DNA of 64,000 nt from Myxococcales bacterium UBA1660 (GCA_002320815.1 DCLA01000076.1:1-64000); one strand, 5' to 3'. Numbered from the stretch's first letter, positions 26,843 through 35,066 are shown. Translations and numbers: made by a program. The notes: a model not told the origin generated them from the letters alone.

Positions 26843-28351
26843 TCAGCGCACGTGGACCCAGTGGGGCAACACCAGCTCGCCGGGGTCGGGGCTGGTCGCC
26901 GTCGCCGGGTCCAGGTAGGGCCGGGTGATCAACCGGATGGCGTGCGCGAGGGGGATCGCGGGGAAGCCCTCGCTCGGCACGTGGACGCAGGCCTCGCCCG
27001 GATCGCACTCGCCGCGGGTCACCCGGACGGCGAAGAGCCGGTCGTCGGGTTCGTCCAGGTAGGGCGCGGTGGAGCCATCGAGCTCCGCGCCCGCGACGCC
27101 GCCGATGCCGGTGAGGGTGTCGCTGTCGACCACGGCGACGGCGAGGTAGGTCGCCTTGCCGGTGAGGTCGTGGCGGACCCCGTAGACCACCAGGTCTTCG
27201 TCCTCCCCGAGCAGGACGGGCTCGAAGTTCACCAGGTAGGTGGTGTCCCGGTTGTCGCCGAGGCAGTTGGTGCCCAGCGCCCCGGCGCCGGCGATGCACC
27301 GGAACCCGTCGAGCGGCGCGGGGATGGTGCTCATGTCCGACGCGCGCCGGCCGTCCTGGGTCAGCCGCTCCCGCACCGCCCGGCCCAGCGCCGTCACCGC
27401 GGAAGCCAGGTGGTCTTCGGTGCACGCGGAGCCCCCGGCGCGCAGCGGCTCCGGCGCCAGGGCCCCGGTCGACCCCGGCTCCAGCGGGCGGACCCGGAGC
27501 ACGCGGTGCGGCGCGTCCGCGAGCCAGGCTTCGCCGGCGGCGGGGTCCTCGAAGAGGGCGACGCGGAAGAGGAGCATCGCCACGTCCCCCGCCTCGTCCA
27601 GGCCCGGGCGGAAGAGCGTCTCGCCCTCGGCGGTGACCGTGGGGAGCCGGATCTCCTGGGTCATTCCCTCCGCCGCGCCGGCACTCGCGAGGTCTCGTCG
27701 CGTGGCGGCCAAGCGCTCGGCGTCGGCGCCGAGGAGGATCAGGGTCTCGGCGTCGAAGGCGGTCGCCCCGTCGCTGGCGGTGGCCAGGGTCAGGTGGTTC
27801 GCGGTGTCGCCCAGGCTGGCGAAGTAGGGCTCGCCGTCGCGCTCGAAGAGATAGGGGGTGAACCCGAAGTACGCCGCCGTCGGCGGGGTGCGCAGCGCCA
27901 ACACGATCACCTCGTCCGCGCGCACCCGGAAGACGGCCTGCGAGTCCCCGCGGGTGAGCGCCGCGCTCGCGCCGGGGACCGCGATCGGGGCCGCCCCCGG
28001 CGCCGGCGGGACCATCAGCAGCCCATAGGGCGAGACCGGGTTGTTGCCCCAGCAGGTGGGCAGGCCCTCGCAGTCCTCGATGAAGAAGAAGTCGAAGACC
28101 CCCTCGTCGATGGCCATGTCGCCCGCGCCGTCCCGGAAGGCATCGAGGACCGCGTCGCGATCGTAGGCCGCCGGGAGCGGGACCGGGGTCCGCGCGGGGT
28201 AGGGCGGGTCGAGCTCGCAGGTGCCGAAGTCGGGGGCGGCCGCGTCCTCCCGGCCGGCATCCAGGGCGGCGGCGTCGGCGCGATCGGCGGGGCCGTCGTC
28301 GCCGCAGGCGGCGAGGGTGAGGACGAGGACGAAGAGCGAGCGTCGGGTCAT
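26843..28351 (-). CDS. Lipoprotein of unknown function, TetR-controlled
   Basis: A 502-residue putative lipoprotein. MTRRSLFVLVLTLAACGDD has a lipobox with Cys16, followed by an Asp/Ala-rich spacer to about residue 40. The remainder is a large domain I do not recognise, containing several Cys (for example EDCEGLPTCWGN) and a C terminus ending LVLPHWVHVR. It has no transmembrane helix after the signal peptide. The start has a GGAGG Shine-Dalgarno sequence. It is divergent from a TetR-family gene with two palindromes in between, so it is the likely target of that repressor. The pair splits the translation gene cluster. Confidence 0.7.
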   Translation of the reverse strand: MTRRSLFVLVLTLAACGDDGPADRADAAALDAGREDAAAPDFGTCELDPPYPARTPVPLPAAYDRDAVLDAFRDGAGDMAIDEGVFDFFFIEDCEGLPTCWGNNPVSPYGLLMVPPAPGAAPIAVPGASAALTRGDSQAVFRVRADEVIVLALRTPPTAAYFGFTPYLFERDGEPYFASLGDTANHLTLATASDGATAFDAETLILLGADAERLAATRRDLASAGAAEGMTQEIRLPTVTAEGETLFRPGLDEAGDVAMLLFRVALFEDPAAGEAWLADAPHRVLRVRPLEPGSTGALAPEPLRAGGSACTEDHLASAVTALGRAVRERLTQDGRRASDMSTIPAPLDGFRCIAGAGALGTNCLGDNRDTTYLVNFEPVLLGEDEDLVVYGVRHDLTGKATYLAVAVVDSDTLTGIGGVAGAELDGSTAPYLDEPDDRLFAVRVTRGECDPGEACVHVPSEGFPAIPLAHAIRLITRPYLDPATATSPDPGELVLPHWVHVR

Positions 28352-28360
28352 GGGGCCTCC

Positions 28361-28377
28361 GTTGACTCGAAGTCAAC
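28361..28377. promoter_or_regulatory. TetR-type operator 1
   Basis: A perfect 17-bp palindrome, GTTGACT-CGA-AGTCAAC, 10 nt upstream of the lipoprotein start codon. It is identical in both arms to the second palindrome 36 bp away, centre to centre. Confidence 0.7.
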
Positions 28378-28396
28378 GAACGCATCCTGCCGGCTC

Positions 28397-28413
28397 GTTG
28401 ACTCCGAGTCAAC
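28397..28413. promoter_or_regulatory. TetR-type operator 2
   Basis: A perfect 17-bp palindrome, GTTGACT-CCG-AGTCAAC, ending 19 nt before the TetR start codon. It differs from operator 1 only in the 3-bp centre. One site next to each divergent gene suggests control of both genes. Confidence 0.7.
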
Positions 28414-28432
28414 GGGATGGCAGTCCCCCCGG

Positions 28433-29056
28433 GTGGCCCGCACCCGACGAGACGCGAAGGCGGCGACCCAGCGGAAGATCCTCGCCGCCGGCCGCGCGGT
28501 CTTCGCCGAGCAGCCCTACGACGACGCCTCCATGGACGCCGTCGCCCGGCGCGCCGAGGTCTCCAAGGCCCTGGTCCACCACTACTTCGGGACCAAGCGC
28601 GCGCTCTACGTCGCCGTCCTGCGGTCAATGGCCGAACACTTCCTCGAGGGGACCGCGCCGGACGCCTCCGAGCCTCCGCGGGCCCGGGCCGAGTCGGGCA
28701 TCCGTCGCTACCTCGACTTCGTCGAAGCGCACCCGCGGGCCTTCGCCGCGCTGGTCCGCGGCGGCGTGGGGAGCTCCGATGGGGAGGTCCGGGCGATCGT
28801 CGACGAGCTGCGCGAGCGGATCGTGGCGCGGATCCAGCGTCGCCTGGGCAACGACGAGCCCCACCCGGTGCTGGACCTCTTCCTCCGCGGCTACCTGGGC
28901 GCGATGGAGGCCATCAGCCTGCGGTGGATCGACGGGGGAACCGACCGGGAGACCGTGGCCGCGGTGGGCCACGCCTTCCTGGAGGCCGCCGTGCTCCGCT
29001 CCCTGGCGATGGATCCCGCGTCGGTTCCGGAGTTCGGCGGTGGCCGATTGCCTTGA
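28433..29056 (+). CDS. TetR/AcrR-family transcriptional regulator
   Basis: A 207-residue regulator. The N-terminal helix-turn-helix spans about residues 10-55 (TQRKILAAGRAVFAEQPYDD, then VARRAEVSKALVHHYFGTK). The rest is an all-helical ligand and dimerisation domain. The start is a GTG at 28433, which directly precedes the HTH. The ligand is unknown. It probably represses itself and the divergent lipoprotein gene through the two 17-bp palindromes. The last codons overlap the -35 box of the ribosomal-protein promoter downstream. Confidence 0.88.
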   Translation: MARTRRDAKAATQRKILAAGRAVFAEQPYDDASMDAVARRAEVSKALVHHYFGTKRALYVAVLRSMAEHFLEGTAPDASEPPRARAESGIRRYLDFVEAHPRAFAALVRGGVGSSDGEVRAIVDELRERIVARIQRRLGNDEPHPVLDLFLRGYLGAMEAISLRWIDGGTDRETVAAVGHAFLEAAVLRSLAMDPASVPEFGGGRLP

Positions 29057-29081
29057 CAGCTCCCCCTCCGCCGGCCATACC
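29053..29081 (+). promoter_or_regulatory. Promoter of rpmI-rplT-pheS-pheT
   Basis: A consensus TTGACA (29053-29058), which overlaps the TetR stop codon, a 17-bp spacer, and CATACC (29076-29081). It lies about 76 nt ahead of rpmI and would supply a promoter for the part of the cluster cut off from infC. Confidence 0.5.
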
Positions 29082-29106
29082 TCGCGCCCCTTACGGGAAT
29101 TTCCCT

Positions 29107-29138
29107 GCTCCGAGCCGCGTTCGCGCCGGTGGCGGAGC
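29107..29138 (+). promoter_or_regulatory. Leader hairpin before rpmI
   Basis: GCTCCG (29107-29112) pairs with CGGAGC (29133-29138) around a GC-rich interior, just before the AGAGGA Shine-Dalgarno sequence of rpmI. Leaders here often bind L20 for autoregulation. Whether this one does is not shown. Confidence 0.3.
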
Positions 29139-29157
29139 TGCAAAGAGGAATCACAAG

Positions 29158-29373
29158 ATGCCCAAGATGAAGACGAAGCGCGCTGCGGCCAAGCGCTTCA
29201 AGGTGACCGGCAAGGGCCGGATCCGCCGTGCCGCGGCGGGCAAGCAGCACCGCATGATGCGCGGTGACAAGAACCCCGCTCGCCGTCGTCGGCTGCGGAA
29301 GAACAAGATGGTCCAGCCCTGCGATTTCGAGAACATTCGCCGGCTGATCCCCTACATGTTCAAGGGAGCCTGA
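29158..29373 (+). CDS. rpmI: Ribosomal protein bL35
   Basis: A 71-residue basic protein, MPKMKTKRAAAKRFKVTGKG, with the family-typical GKQHRMMRG and C-terminal NIRRLIPYMFKG. Length and sequence are those of 50S protein L35. AGAGGA precedes the ATG at 29158. It lies 3 nt before rplT and is translated together with it. Confidence 0.97.
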   Translation: MPKMKTKRAAAKRFKVTGKGRIRRAAAGKQHRMMRGDKNPARRRRLRKNKMVQPCDFENIRRLIPYMFKGA

Positions 29374-29376
29374 CCG

Positions 29377-29721
29377 ATGCCGAGAGCCAAGCGTGGTTTC
29401 AAGGCGCGTCGGCGCCGCAACAAGATCCTGAAGGCCGCCCGCGGCAACTACGGCGCGCGTAGCCGTCTGTTCCGCACCGCCGTCGAGCAGGTCCACAACT
29501 CCTGGGAGGATGCCTACCGGCACCGCAAGGAGAAGCGCCGCAACTTCCGGCGTCTGTGGATCGCCCGCATCAACGCGGCGGCGCGCGCCAACGGCCTCAG
29601 CTACAGCAAGCTGATGGGTGCCCTCAAGAAGGCCGGCATCGGGCTCGACCGCAAGGTCCTCGCCGACGTCGCCATGAAGGACCCCACCGGCTTCACCGCC
29701 ATCGTCGCCGCGGCCAAGTAG
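29377..29721 (+). CDS. rplT: Ribosomal protein bL20
   Basis: A 114-residue basic protein starting MPRAKRGFKARRRRNKILK, with ARGNYGARSRLFRTA and LWIARINAAARANGLSYS. It is full length for 50S protein L20, an early assembly protein that in several bacteria also represses its own infC-rpmI-rplT operon. Its start lies 3 nt after the rpmI stop. Confidence 0.98.
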   Translation: MPRAKRGFKARRRRNKILKAARGNYGARSRLFRTAVEQVHNSWEDAYRHRKEKRRNFRRLWIARINAAARANGLSYSKLMGALKKAGIGLDRKVLADVAMKDPTGFTAIVAAAK

Positions 29722-29743
29722 ACCGCGACGCGAACCGACGAAG

Positions 29744-29774
29744 ACGGCGAGCTCCCACCGGGGGCTCGCCGTTT
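29744..29774 (+). terminator. Hairpin after rplT (terminator or attenuator)
   Basis: ACGGCGAGC (29744-29752) pairs perfectly with GCTCGCCGT (29764-29772), followed by TT. It lies 22 nt past rplT in the 227-bp gap before pheS. No Phe-rich leader peptide was found in that gap. It may reduce read-through into pheST. Confidence 0.6.
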
Positions 29775-29948
29775 CTCGTTGGGGGTCGCGGGGTCGCTCG
29801 GCTCTGGCGTGGTCGCTCCGCCGGCTCGCTCGGCCGCAGCGCCGGCCGTCGTCCCGCGGTCGCGGCGCGGTCGGGCCGCCGCATTTTCCGCCGCGAGCGG
29901 TCGGGGCTGCCTCGCCATGGCGCGAAGAGGTGCTACAGGGCCCAGTCC

Positions 29949-30989
29949 ATGAGCGAAGCACTGGAGAAGTTCCGGGCCGGCCTGTCGGAGATCGAGGGCG
30001 CCTACCGCCCCGCGCTCGAGGCCGCCGCCGAAGAGAACGCCCTCAGGGAGGCGCGCGCGCGCTTCACCGGTCCGAGCGGCGCGCTCACCGAGCTGATGAA
30101 GGGGATGAAGGACGTCCCCGGACCCAGCCGCCGGGAGCTGGGCCAGGCGTGCAACGCGCTGAAGACCGCGATCCAGTCGCTCTTCGACGCGCGCCTCGAG
30201 GCCCTCGAGAAGGCGGCGCTCCAGGCCGAGCTCGAAGGCCCGGCCCTCGACCTGACCCTCCCCGGGCGGCGCCCGCTCCCCGGTCGGCTCCACCCGATCA
30301 CCCGCGCCGAGTACGACCTCCTGGACATCTTCGGGTCCATGGGCTTCGAGGTCGCGCGGGGTCCGGAGATCGACACCTTCGCGCGCTGCTTCACCCAGCT
30401 CGGTTTCCCGCCGGACCATCCGGCCACCGACGAGCACGACACCTTCTACGTGACCGGTGGCGGGGAGGGCGACGACGCCCACGTGCTGCGGACCCACACC
30501 TCCACGATGCAGATCCGCGAGATGAGCCGCCGCGAAGCGCCGCTCGCCGTGGTCAGCCCGGGCAAGGTCTTCCGCCGCGACGACGACGCGACCCACTCGC
30601 CGATGTTCCATCAGCTCGAGGGCTTCCTGGTCGACGAGGGGATCACCTTCGCGCACCTCCAGGGGATGCTCACGGTGTTCCTCGAGCGCTTCTTCGGCGG
30701 CGGCATCGAGGTGCGCTTCCGCGCCAGCTACTTCCCCTTCGTCGAGCCCGGCGCCGAGGTCGACGTGCGCCGCAAGGCCGAGCACGGCGGCGACCCCGGC
30801 CCGTGGATGGAGATCCTCGGCTGCGGGATGATCCACCCCACCGTGCTGAAGAACGTCGGCTACGACCCGGAGAAGGTCAGCGGCTTCGCCTTCGGCATGG
30901 GCGTCGACCGCATCGCCATGGTCCGCCACGGCGTCCCCAACATCAAAGCGCTCTACGAGAACGACCAGCGCTTCCTCTCCGCCTTCTAG
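29949..30989 (+). CDS. pheS: Phenylalanyl-tRNA synthetase alpha subunit
   Basis: A 346-residue class II synthetase subunit that carries the active site for charging tRNA-Phe. An N-terminal coiled-coil (residues 1-90) is followed by the catalytic domain: HPITRAEYDLLDIFGSMGF, the motif 2 region SPGKVFRRDDDATHSPMFHQ, and motif 3 GFAFGMGVDRIAM. The ATG at 29949 gives the usual N terminus. It forms an (alpha-beta)2 enzyme with PheT, encoded 53 bp downstream. Confidence 0.97.
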   Translation: MSEALEKFRAGLSEIEGAYRPALEAAAEENALREARARFTGPSGALTELMKGMKDVPGPSRRELGQACNALKTAIQSLFDARLEALEKAALQAELEGPALDLTLPGRRPLPGRLHPITRAEYDLLDIFGSMGFEVARGPEIDTFARCFTQLGFPPDHPATDEHDTFYVTGGGEGDDAHVLRTHTSTMQIREMSRREAPLAVVSPGKVFRRDDDATHSPMFHQLEGFLVDEGITFAHLQGMLTVFLERFFGGGIEVRFRASYFPFVEPGAEVDVRRKAEHGGDPGPWMEILGCGMIHPTVLKNVGYDPEKVSGFAFGMGVDRIAMVRHGVPNIKALYENDQRFLSAF

Positions 30990-31042
30990 GGCCGCTCCCC
31001 CATTCCCCTCTCTCGCAGACAACCGCCCAGTAGGTAGACGAC

Positions 31043-33565
31043 ATGCGCGCCAGCATCCAATGGCTCCGCGAGCTCACCGGCCTCGAGCTCTCCGTCCCCG
31101 AGCTCGCCGAGAAGCTCACCAGCATCGGCCTCGAGGTCGACGCCATCGAACACTTCGACGCTCCCGCCCACGTGGTGGTCGGGGAGATCCGCTCGAAGGA
31201 GAAGCACCCGGACAAGGACCGGCTCTCCATCGTGCGCGTCTTCGACGGCGAGAAGGAAGAGACCGTCATCTGCGGCGCGCCCAACGTGCCGGAGCCCGGG
31301 GGTCACATCCTCTTCGCTCGGGTGGGCGCCTCGCTCCTCCTGGAGGACGGGACCCGGCTGGACATCGCCGAGCGCACCATCGCCGGTGTCGCCAGCCGCG
31401 GCATGATCTGCAGCGAGACCGAGCTGCGCATCGGTAGCGGCAGCGCGGGCATCTTCGTCTTCGAGGACGAGCCCGGCGACGCGCCGGTGCCCGCCGCGGG
31501 GACTCCCCTGGCCGAAGCGCTCCCGGTGGGCGACACGGTCTTCGAGATCGGGCTGACGCCCAACCGGCCCGACTGCCTGGGTCACATCGGCATCGCCCGC
31601 GACGTCGCGGCCATCTACGGGCAGACCTTCGAGATGCCCGCCGTGAAGGCGCCCGCCCGCGTGGCCCCCGGCGTCGCCGGCGTGGTCCCCGAGAGCGCCG
31701 AGCGCCGCGAGCTCGCCTGGGAGGGCGAGAGCGAGGAGACCGCGGTGGACGCCGCCGGCCTCGGGCCCTTCGCGGTGGAGATCGCCGACGCGTCGCGCTG
31801 CCCGCGCTACGGCGCGGCCTTCGTGCTCGGCGGGAAGGTCCAGAAGTCGCCCTTCTGGCTGCGGAACCGGCTCCACGTGCTGGGGCTCCGGCCGCGCTCG
31901 AACCTGGTCGACGTGACCAACTACGTGATGCTCGAGACCGGGCACCCCCTGCACGGCTTCGACCTGGAGACCCTGCGCGGCCGCAAGATCCTCGTCCGCA
32001 CCGCCATCGAGGGCGAGACGATGACCACCCTCGACGACGAGGAGCGGACCCTCTCGGCCGACGACCTCCTCATCTGCGACGGGGAGGGCCCGGTGGCCAT
32101 CGCCGGCGTCATGGGCGGCGAGGACAGCGAGATCGGCGACACCACCCGGCACGTGGCCATCGAGTGCGCCTACTTCGACCCGCGCTCCATCCGGCGGACG
32201 TCGCGGCGCCTGGGGATGCACACCGACGCCAGCCATCGCTTCGAGCGCGGCGTCGATCCCAACGACGTGCCCTACGTCCTCGCGCGCACCGCGGCCCTGA
32301 TGGCCGAGCTCGGCGGCGGCGTGGCCCTGGCCGAAGGCATCGACGCCTACCCCGCGGCCATCGCCGCGGAGCGCATCGTGCTGCGTCACGAGCGGGTCGA
32401 GGCGCTGCTCGGCTTCTCCATCCCGGCGGCCACCGTGCGCTCGTGTCTGGAGCGCATCGGCTGCGTGATGAAGGGCGACTCCGAGCGGCTGGAGGTCTAC
32501 GCGCCGACCTGGCGACCGGACCTGCACATCGAAGAGGACCTCATCGAAGAGGTCGTGCGCATCCACGGCTACGAGCACGTCCCGGCGCTGGTCCCGGCCA
32601 TCCGGCCGAGCCGTAGCGGGTCGCCGCTGCGCTCGAGCTTCGAGCGCCGCGTGAAGGAAGCGGCCGCGTCGGTCGGTCTCTACGAGGCCATCTCCTACGC
32701 CTTCGTCTCCCCCGCCGAGCTCCGCAAGGCGCGGGCGAGCGAGGACGTGGTGAAGCTCGCCAACCCGCTCAGCGAGGAGCGCTCGGTGATGCGCACCTCG
32801 CTCCTGCCCGGCCTGGCCAGCGCGGCCCGGCAGGCGCTCCGGCGCCAGGCCCCCGGCGTCCGCCTCTTCGAGGTCGGGCGCACCACGCACCCGCGCGATG
32901 GCCAGCTCCCCGAGGAGCGCGAGACCCTGGCGATCTTCCTCGCTGGCGCCGCCCACGGCCCCGACGGGAACACCTGGATCGGCGGTGAGCGCGCCTACGA
33001 CTTCTACGACCTCAAGGGCTTCGTGGAGAGCGTCGTCGACGGCATCACCGGTCGCCGCGTGGCCCTCGCGCCCGAGGCCGGCGTGCCCCCGTGGGCGCAC
33101 CCGCGGCGCGTGGGCTCCATCGAGCTCGACGGCCGGCGCATCGGCGTCGCCGCCGAGCTGCACCCCGAGGTCGGCGAGGCCTTCGAGCTCGAAGACGTCC
33201 GCGGTCAGCTCGCGCTGATCGACCTGGACGTGCTCCGCACCTTGGTCGGCGACATGGACCCGCCGCGCGCGCCGGAGCTCCCCCGGGTGCCCGCCGTGGT
33301 CCGCGACATCGCGCTCGTGGTCGCGCGCGAGCACACCGCCGGCAGCATCGCCGAGGTGCTCGGCGAGGGCGGCGGCGCGCTGGTCGAGTCGGTGACCCTC
33401 TTCGACCTCTACGAAGGCAAGGGCGTCCCCGAGGGCCGCCGGAGCCTCGCGTTCCGGATCGTGTACCGGGACCCCGAGTCCACCCTGACCGACAAGGTCG
33501 TCGACAAGGCGCACGCCAAGGCCGCGAAGGCGGCCAAGGAGCGCTTCCAGGCCGAGCTCCGCTGA
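31043..33565 (+). CDS. pheT: Phenylalanyl-tRNA synthetase beta subunit
   Basis: An 840-residue subunit with the standard domain order: the EMAP/OB tRNA-binding domain (about 40-150), the B3/B4 editing domain (about 220-400, SRCPRYGAAFVL, NYVMLETGHPLHGFD), B5, the catalytic-like core, and a C-terminal ferredoxin-like anticodon-binding domain (VPAVVRDIALVV ... FRIVYRDPESTLTD). It completes the PheRS tetramer and edits mischarged Tyr-tRNA-Phe. ihfA follows 112 bp downstream, as in enterobacteria. Confidence 0.97.
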   Translation: MRASIQWLRELTGLELSVPELAEKLTSIGLEVDAIEHFDAPAHVVVGEIRSKEKHPDKDRLSIVRVFDGEKEETVICGAPNVPEPGGHILFARVGASLLLEDGTRLDIAERTIAGVASRGMICSETELRIGSGSAGIFVFEDEPGDAPVPAAGTPLAEALPVGDTVFEIGLTPNRPDCLGHIGIARDVAAIYGQTFEMPAVKAPARVAPGVAGVVPESAERRELAWEGESEETAVDAAGLGPFAVEIADASRCPRYGAAFVLGGKVQKSPFWLRNRLHVLGLRPRSNLVDVTNYVMLETGHPLHGFDLETLRGRKILVRTAIEGETMTTLDDEERTLSADDLLICDGEGPVAIAGVMGGEDSEIGDTTRHVAIECAYFDPRSIRRTSRRLGMHTDASHRFERGVDPNDVPYVLARTAALMAELGGGVALAEGIDAYPAAIAAERIVLRHERVEALLGFSIPAATVRSCLERIGCVMKGDSERLEVYAPTWRPDLHIEEDLIEEVVRIHGYEHVPALVPAIRPSRSGSPLRSSFERRVKEAAASVGLYEAISYAFVSPAELRKARASEDVVKLANPLSEERSVMRTSLLPGLASAARQALRRQAPGVRLFEVGRTTHPRDGQLPEERETLAIFLAGAAHGPDGNTWIGGERAYDFYDLKGFVESVVDGITGRRVALAPEAGVPPWAHPRRVGSIELDGRRIGVAAELHPEVGEAFELEDVRGQLALIDLDVLRTLVGDMDPPRAPELPRVPAVVRDIALVVAREHTAGSIAEVLGEGGGALVESVTLFDLYEGKGVPEGRRSLAFRIVYRDPESTLTDKVVDKAHAKAAKAAKERFQAELR

Positions 33566-33677
33566 GGCCGGCAGCGCGGGAACGCCGGGAAAACCGGGAT
33601 CCCGCAAGCGGTTGAAATATGGAGCGAATCATGGTTGGCTACCCCTCCCCGACGGCAAGGCCGAGGGGGAGGGAACG

Positions 33678-34016
33678 ATGACGAAGGCGGAGATCATCGA
33701 CGCGGTCTACGAGAAGGTGGGTGGCTTCTCGAAAAAGGAAGCCGCGGAGATCGTGGAGGCCGTCTTCGACGTGATGAAGGAAGTTCTCGCCGACGGCGCG
33801 AACATCAAGATCTCGGGCTTCGGCAAGTTCGAGGTGCGCGACAAGAAGGAGCGCGTCGGTCGCAACCCGCAGACCGGCGAGCCCATCCCGATCAGCGCGC
33901 GGCGCGTCCTCTCGTTCAAGCCGAGCCAGGTGCTCAAGGGCGTTCTGAACCCGCACAAGGAGCGGCTGAAGCGCGAGAGCAACGACGACGACGCCCCGGC
34001 GGACGACGCCGGCTGA
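33678..34016 (+). CDS. ihfA: IHF alpha / HU-family DNA-bending protein
   Basis: A 112-residue member of the HU/IHF family. MTKAEIIDAVYEKVGGFSKK starts the helical body, and KISGFGKFEVRDKKERVGRN with PISARRVLSFKPSQVLK forms the beta arms with the tip RNPQTGEPIP. The arm sequence and the position after pheT favour IHF alpha over HU. The C terminus has an acidic extension (NDDDAPADDAG). A strong purine-rich Shine-Dalgarno sequence precedes the ATG at 33678. Confidence 0.88.
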   Translation: MTKAEIIDAVYEKVGGFSKKEAAEIVEAVFDVMKEVLADGANIKISGFGKFEVRDKKERVGRNPQTGEPIPISARRVLSFKPSQVLKGVLNPHKERLKRESNDDDAPADDAG

Positions 34017-34057
34017 GGCCGGTGACGCGAGAAGTTGCTCGAAGACGCATTTCTCGC

Positions 34058-34085
34058 TTGCCTCCCCCGCACACCGGGCTATGGT
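34058..34085 (+). promoter_or_regulatory. Candidate promoter of tRNA-Pro
   Basis: TTGCCT (34058-34063), 16-bp spacer, TATGGT (34080-34085). It lies 33 nt before the mature tRNA 5' end. Confidence 0.45.
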
Positions 34086-34118
34086 CCGCGTCCCCTGACC
34101 GCTTCGGCGGTCTTCGGC

Positions 34119-34192
34119 CGGGGCGTAGCGCAGCCTGGTAGCGCACCATACTGGGGGTGTGGGGGTCGCTGGTTCGAATCCAGTCGCCCCGA
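34119..34192 (+). tRNA. tRNA-Pro (GGG)
   Basis: A 74-nt cloverleaf. Acceptor CGGGGCG pairs with CGCCCCG. The D arm is GCGC/GCGC. The anticodon stem CCATA/TGTGG (one G-T pair) closes loop CTGGGGG with anticodon GGG (34153-34155). The T arm is GCTGG/CCAGT with TTCGAAT. Discriminator A is followed by CCG, so CCA is not encoded. Confidence 0.97.
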
Positions 34193-34199
34193 CCGGCAA

Positions 34200-34234
34200 G
34201 GCCCGACGCGAGAAATCACGTCGGGCCTTTTTTT
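34200..34234 (+). terminator. Intrinsic terminator of tRNA-Pro
   Basis: A perfect 9-bp stem (GGCCCGACG / CGTCGGGCC) with a 10-nt loop, followed by seven consecutive T. It is the clearest rho-independent terminator in the window. Confidence 0.92.
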
Positions 34235-34253
34235 ATCCGTCCCCCGCCCCACC

Positions 34254-34464
34254 GACTTGCATAAGGGACGCTCTTGCACACTGGCACAAGGGACGCTCCT
34301 TCCCCCCGCGCTCCCCGTGATCGCGCCCTGGCACCTACCTTCAGCCCGCCCTCCGCGCCCGCGACTTGCAGAAGGGACGCTCTTGCACACTGGCACAAGG
34401 GACGCTCCTTGCTGCCGACTTGCACAAGGGACGCTCTTGCACACTGGCACAAGGGACGCTCCTT
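34254..34464 (+). repeat. Three direct copies of a 48-bp repeat
   Basis: Copies at 34254-34301, 34363-34410 and 34417-34464 are nearly identical. The main variable base is at position 9. Each 48-mer itself contains two similar halves sharing AAGGGACGCTC. Two more copies in opposite orientation lie at 35067-35114 and 35177-35224, so the five copies bracket the GspG-like gene. No CRISPR-like spacing and no transposase are seen. Confidence 0.9.
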
Positions 34465-34557
34465 GCTGCCGGTCACTCCTCGTCGTCGCCGGTCCCGAAG
34501 ACCCCATCCCTACCAGCCGAGCCCTCACGCCGGCGCGGCGGCCTTGGCGTCCGGCGG

Positions 34558-34956
34558 TCAGTCGATGTCATCACGAGTCCCGAAGAGGCCATCGGCGCCG
34601 GCGCTGACGATGCGCACGCGGGTGCCATCGCACTCGATGGTGAACGGGTGTCCCCACGGATCGAGCAGGGACTTGTCGGCGTCGATGAAGCCACCGTCCA
34701 CGAGCTGGTGTGTGCAGGGGCAGCCGGCGTCCGGATGTTCGGCTACGAACATCGTGGTCGCCGAGCGGAGCGCCTGGGCCTGGGTGAAGCCCGTGTCGAG
34801 CCTGCACGGCTCGAAGCGCGCCCGGTCGACGGCTCCGCCGAGTCCACCGAGAGCGAGGGCGAGCAGCGCGACCCGAAGCCCCCGACGTCGGAGGAGCGGC
34901 GGCCGCGGAGCGGGATGGAGGAGTTCGTCTGGGCGCATCGCGGCGGCGTGACTCAC
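34558..34956 (-). CDS. GspG-like (type II secretion pseudopilin domain) protein, atypical
   Basis: A 132-residue protein with one N-terminal hydrophobic segment (about residues 28-42). The C-terminal half reads like the major pseudopilin GspG: LVDGGFIDADKSLLDPWGHP then SAGADGLFGTRDD, which corresponds to the calcium-binding end of that family. The usual prepilin cleavage site (Gly-Phe-Thr-Leu-x-Glu before the hydrophobic helix) is missing, so it may not be processed or assembled as a pilin. It is a stand-alone gene between inverted arrays of 48-bp repeats. A second ATG at codon 7 is another possible start. Confidence 0.6.
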   Translation of the reverse strand: MSHAAAMRPDELLHPAPRPPLLRRRGLRVALLALALGGLGGAVDRARFEPCRLDTGFTQAQALRSATTMFVAEHPDAGCPCTHQLVDGGFIDADKSLLDPWGHPFTIECDGTRVRIVSAGADGLFGTRDDID

Positions 34957-35066
34957 GAAGTGTGCCGCCGCGCGGCGCGCGCGAATGCCGAGCCAGCGGA
35001 GTCGGACCGCCCAGCCGAGATGTCAGCGTGTCGGTGCCGCCGGACGGGGATGACGACCTGGCGACG

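Noticed and set aside
29775..29948. A Phe-rich leader peptide ahead of pheS, by analogy with thrS and enterobacterial pheM
   Set aside because: No frame with clustered TTC/TTT codons was found in the rplT-pheS gap.
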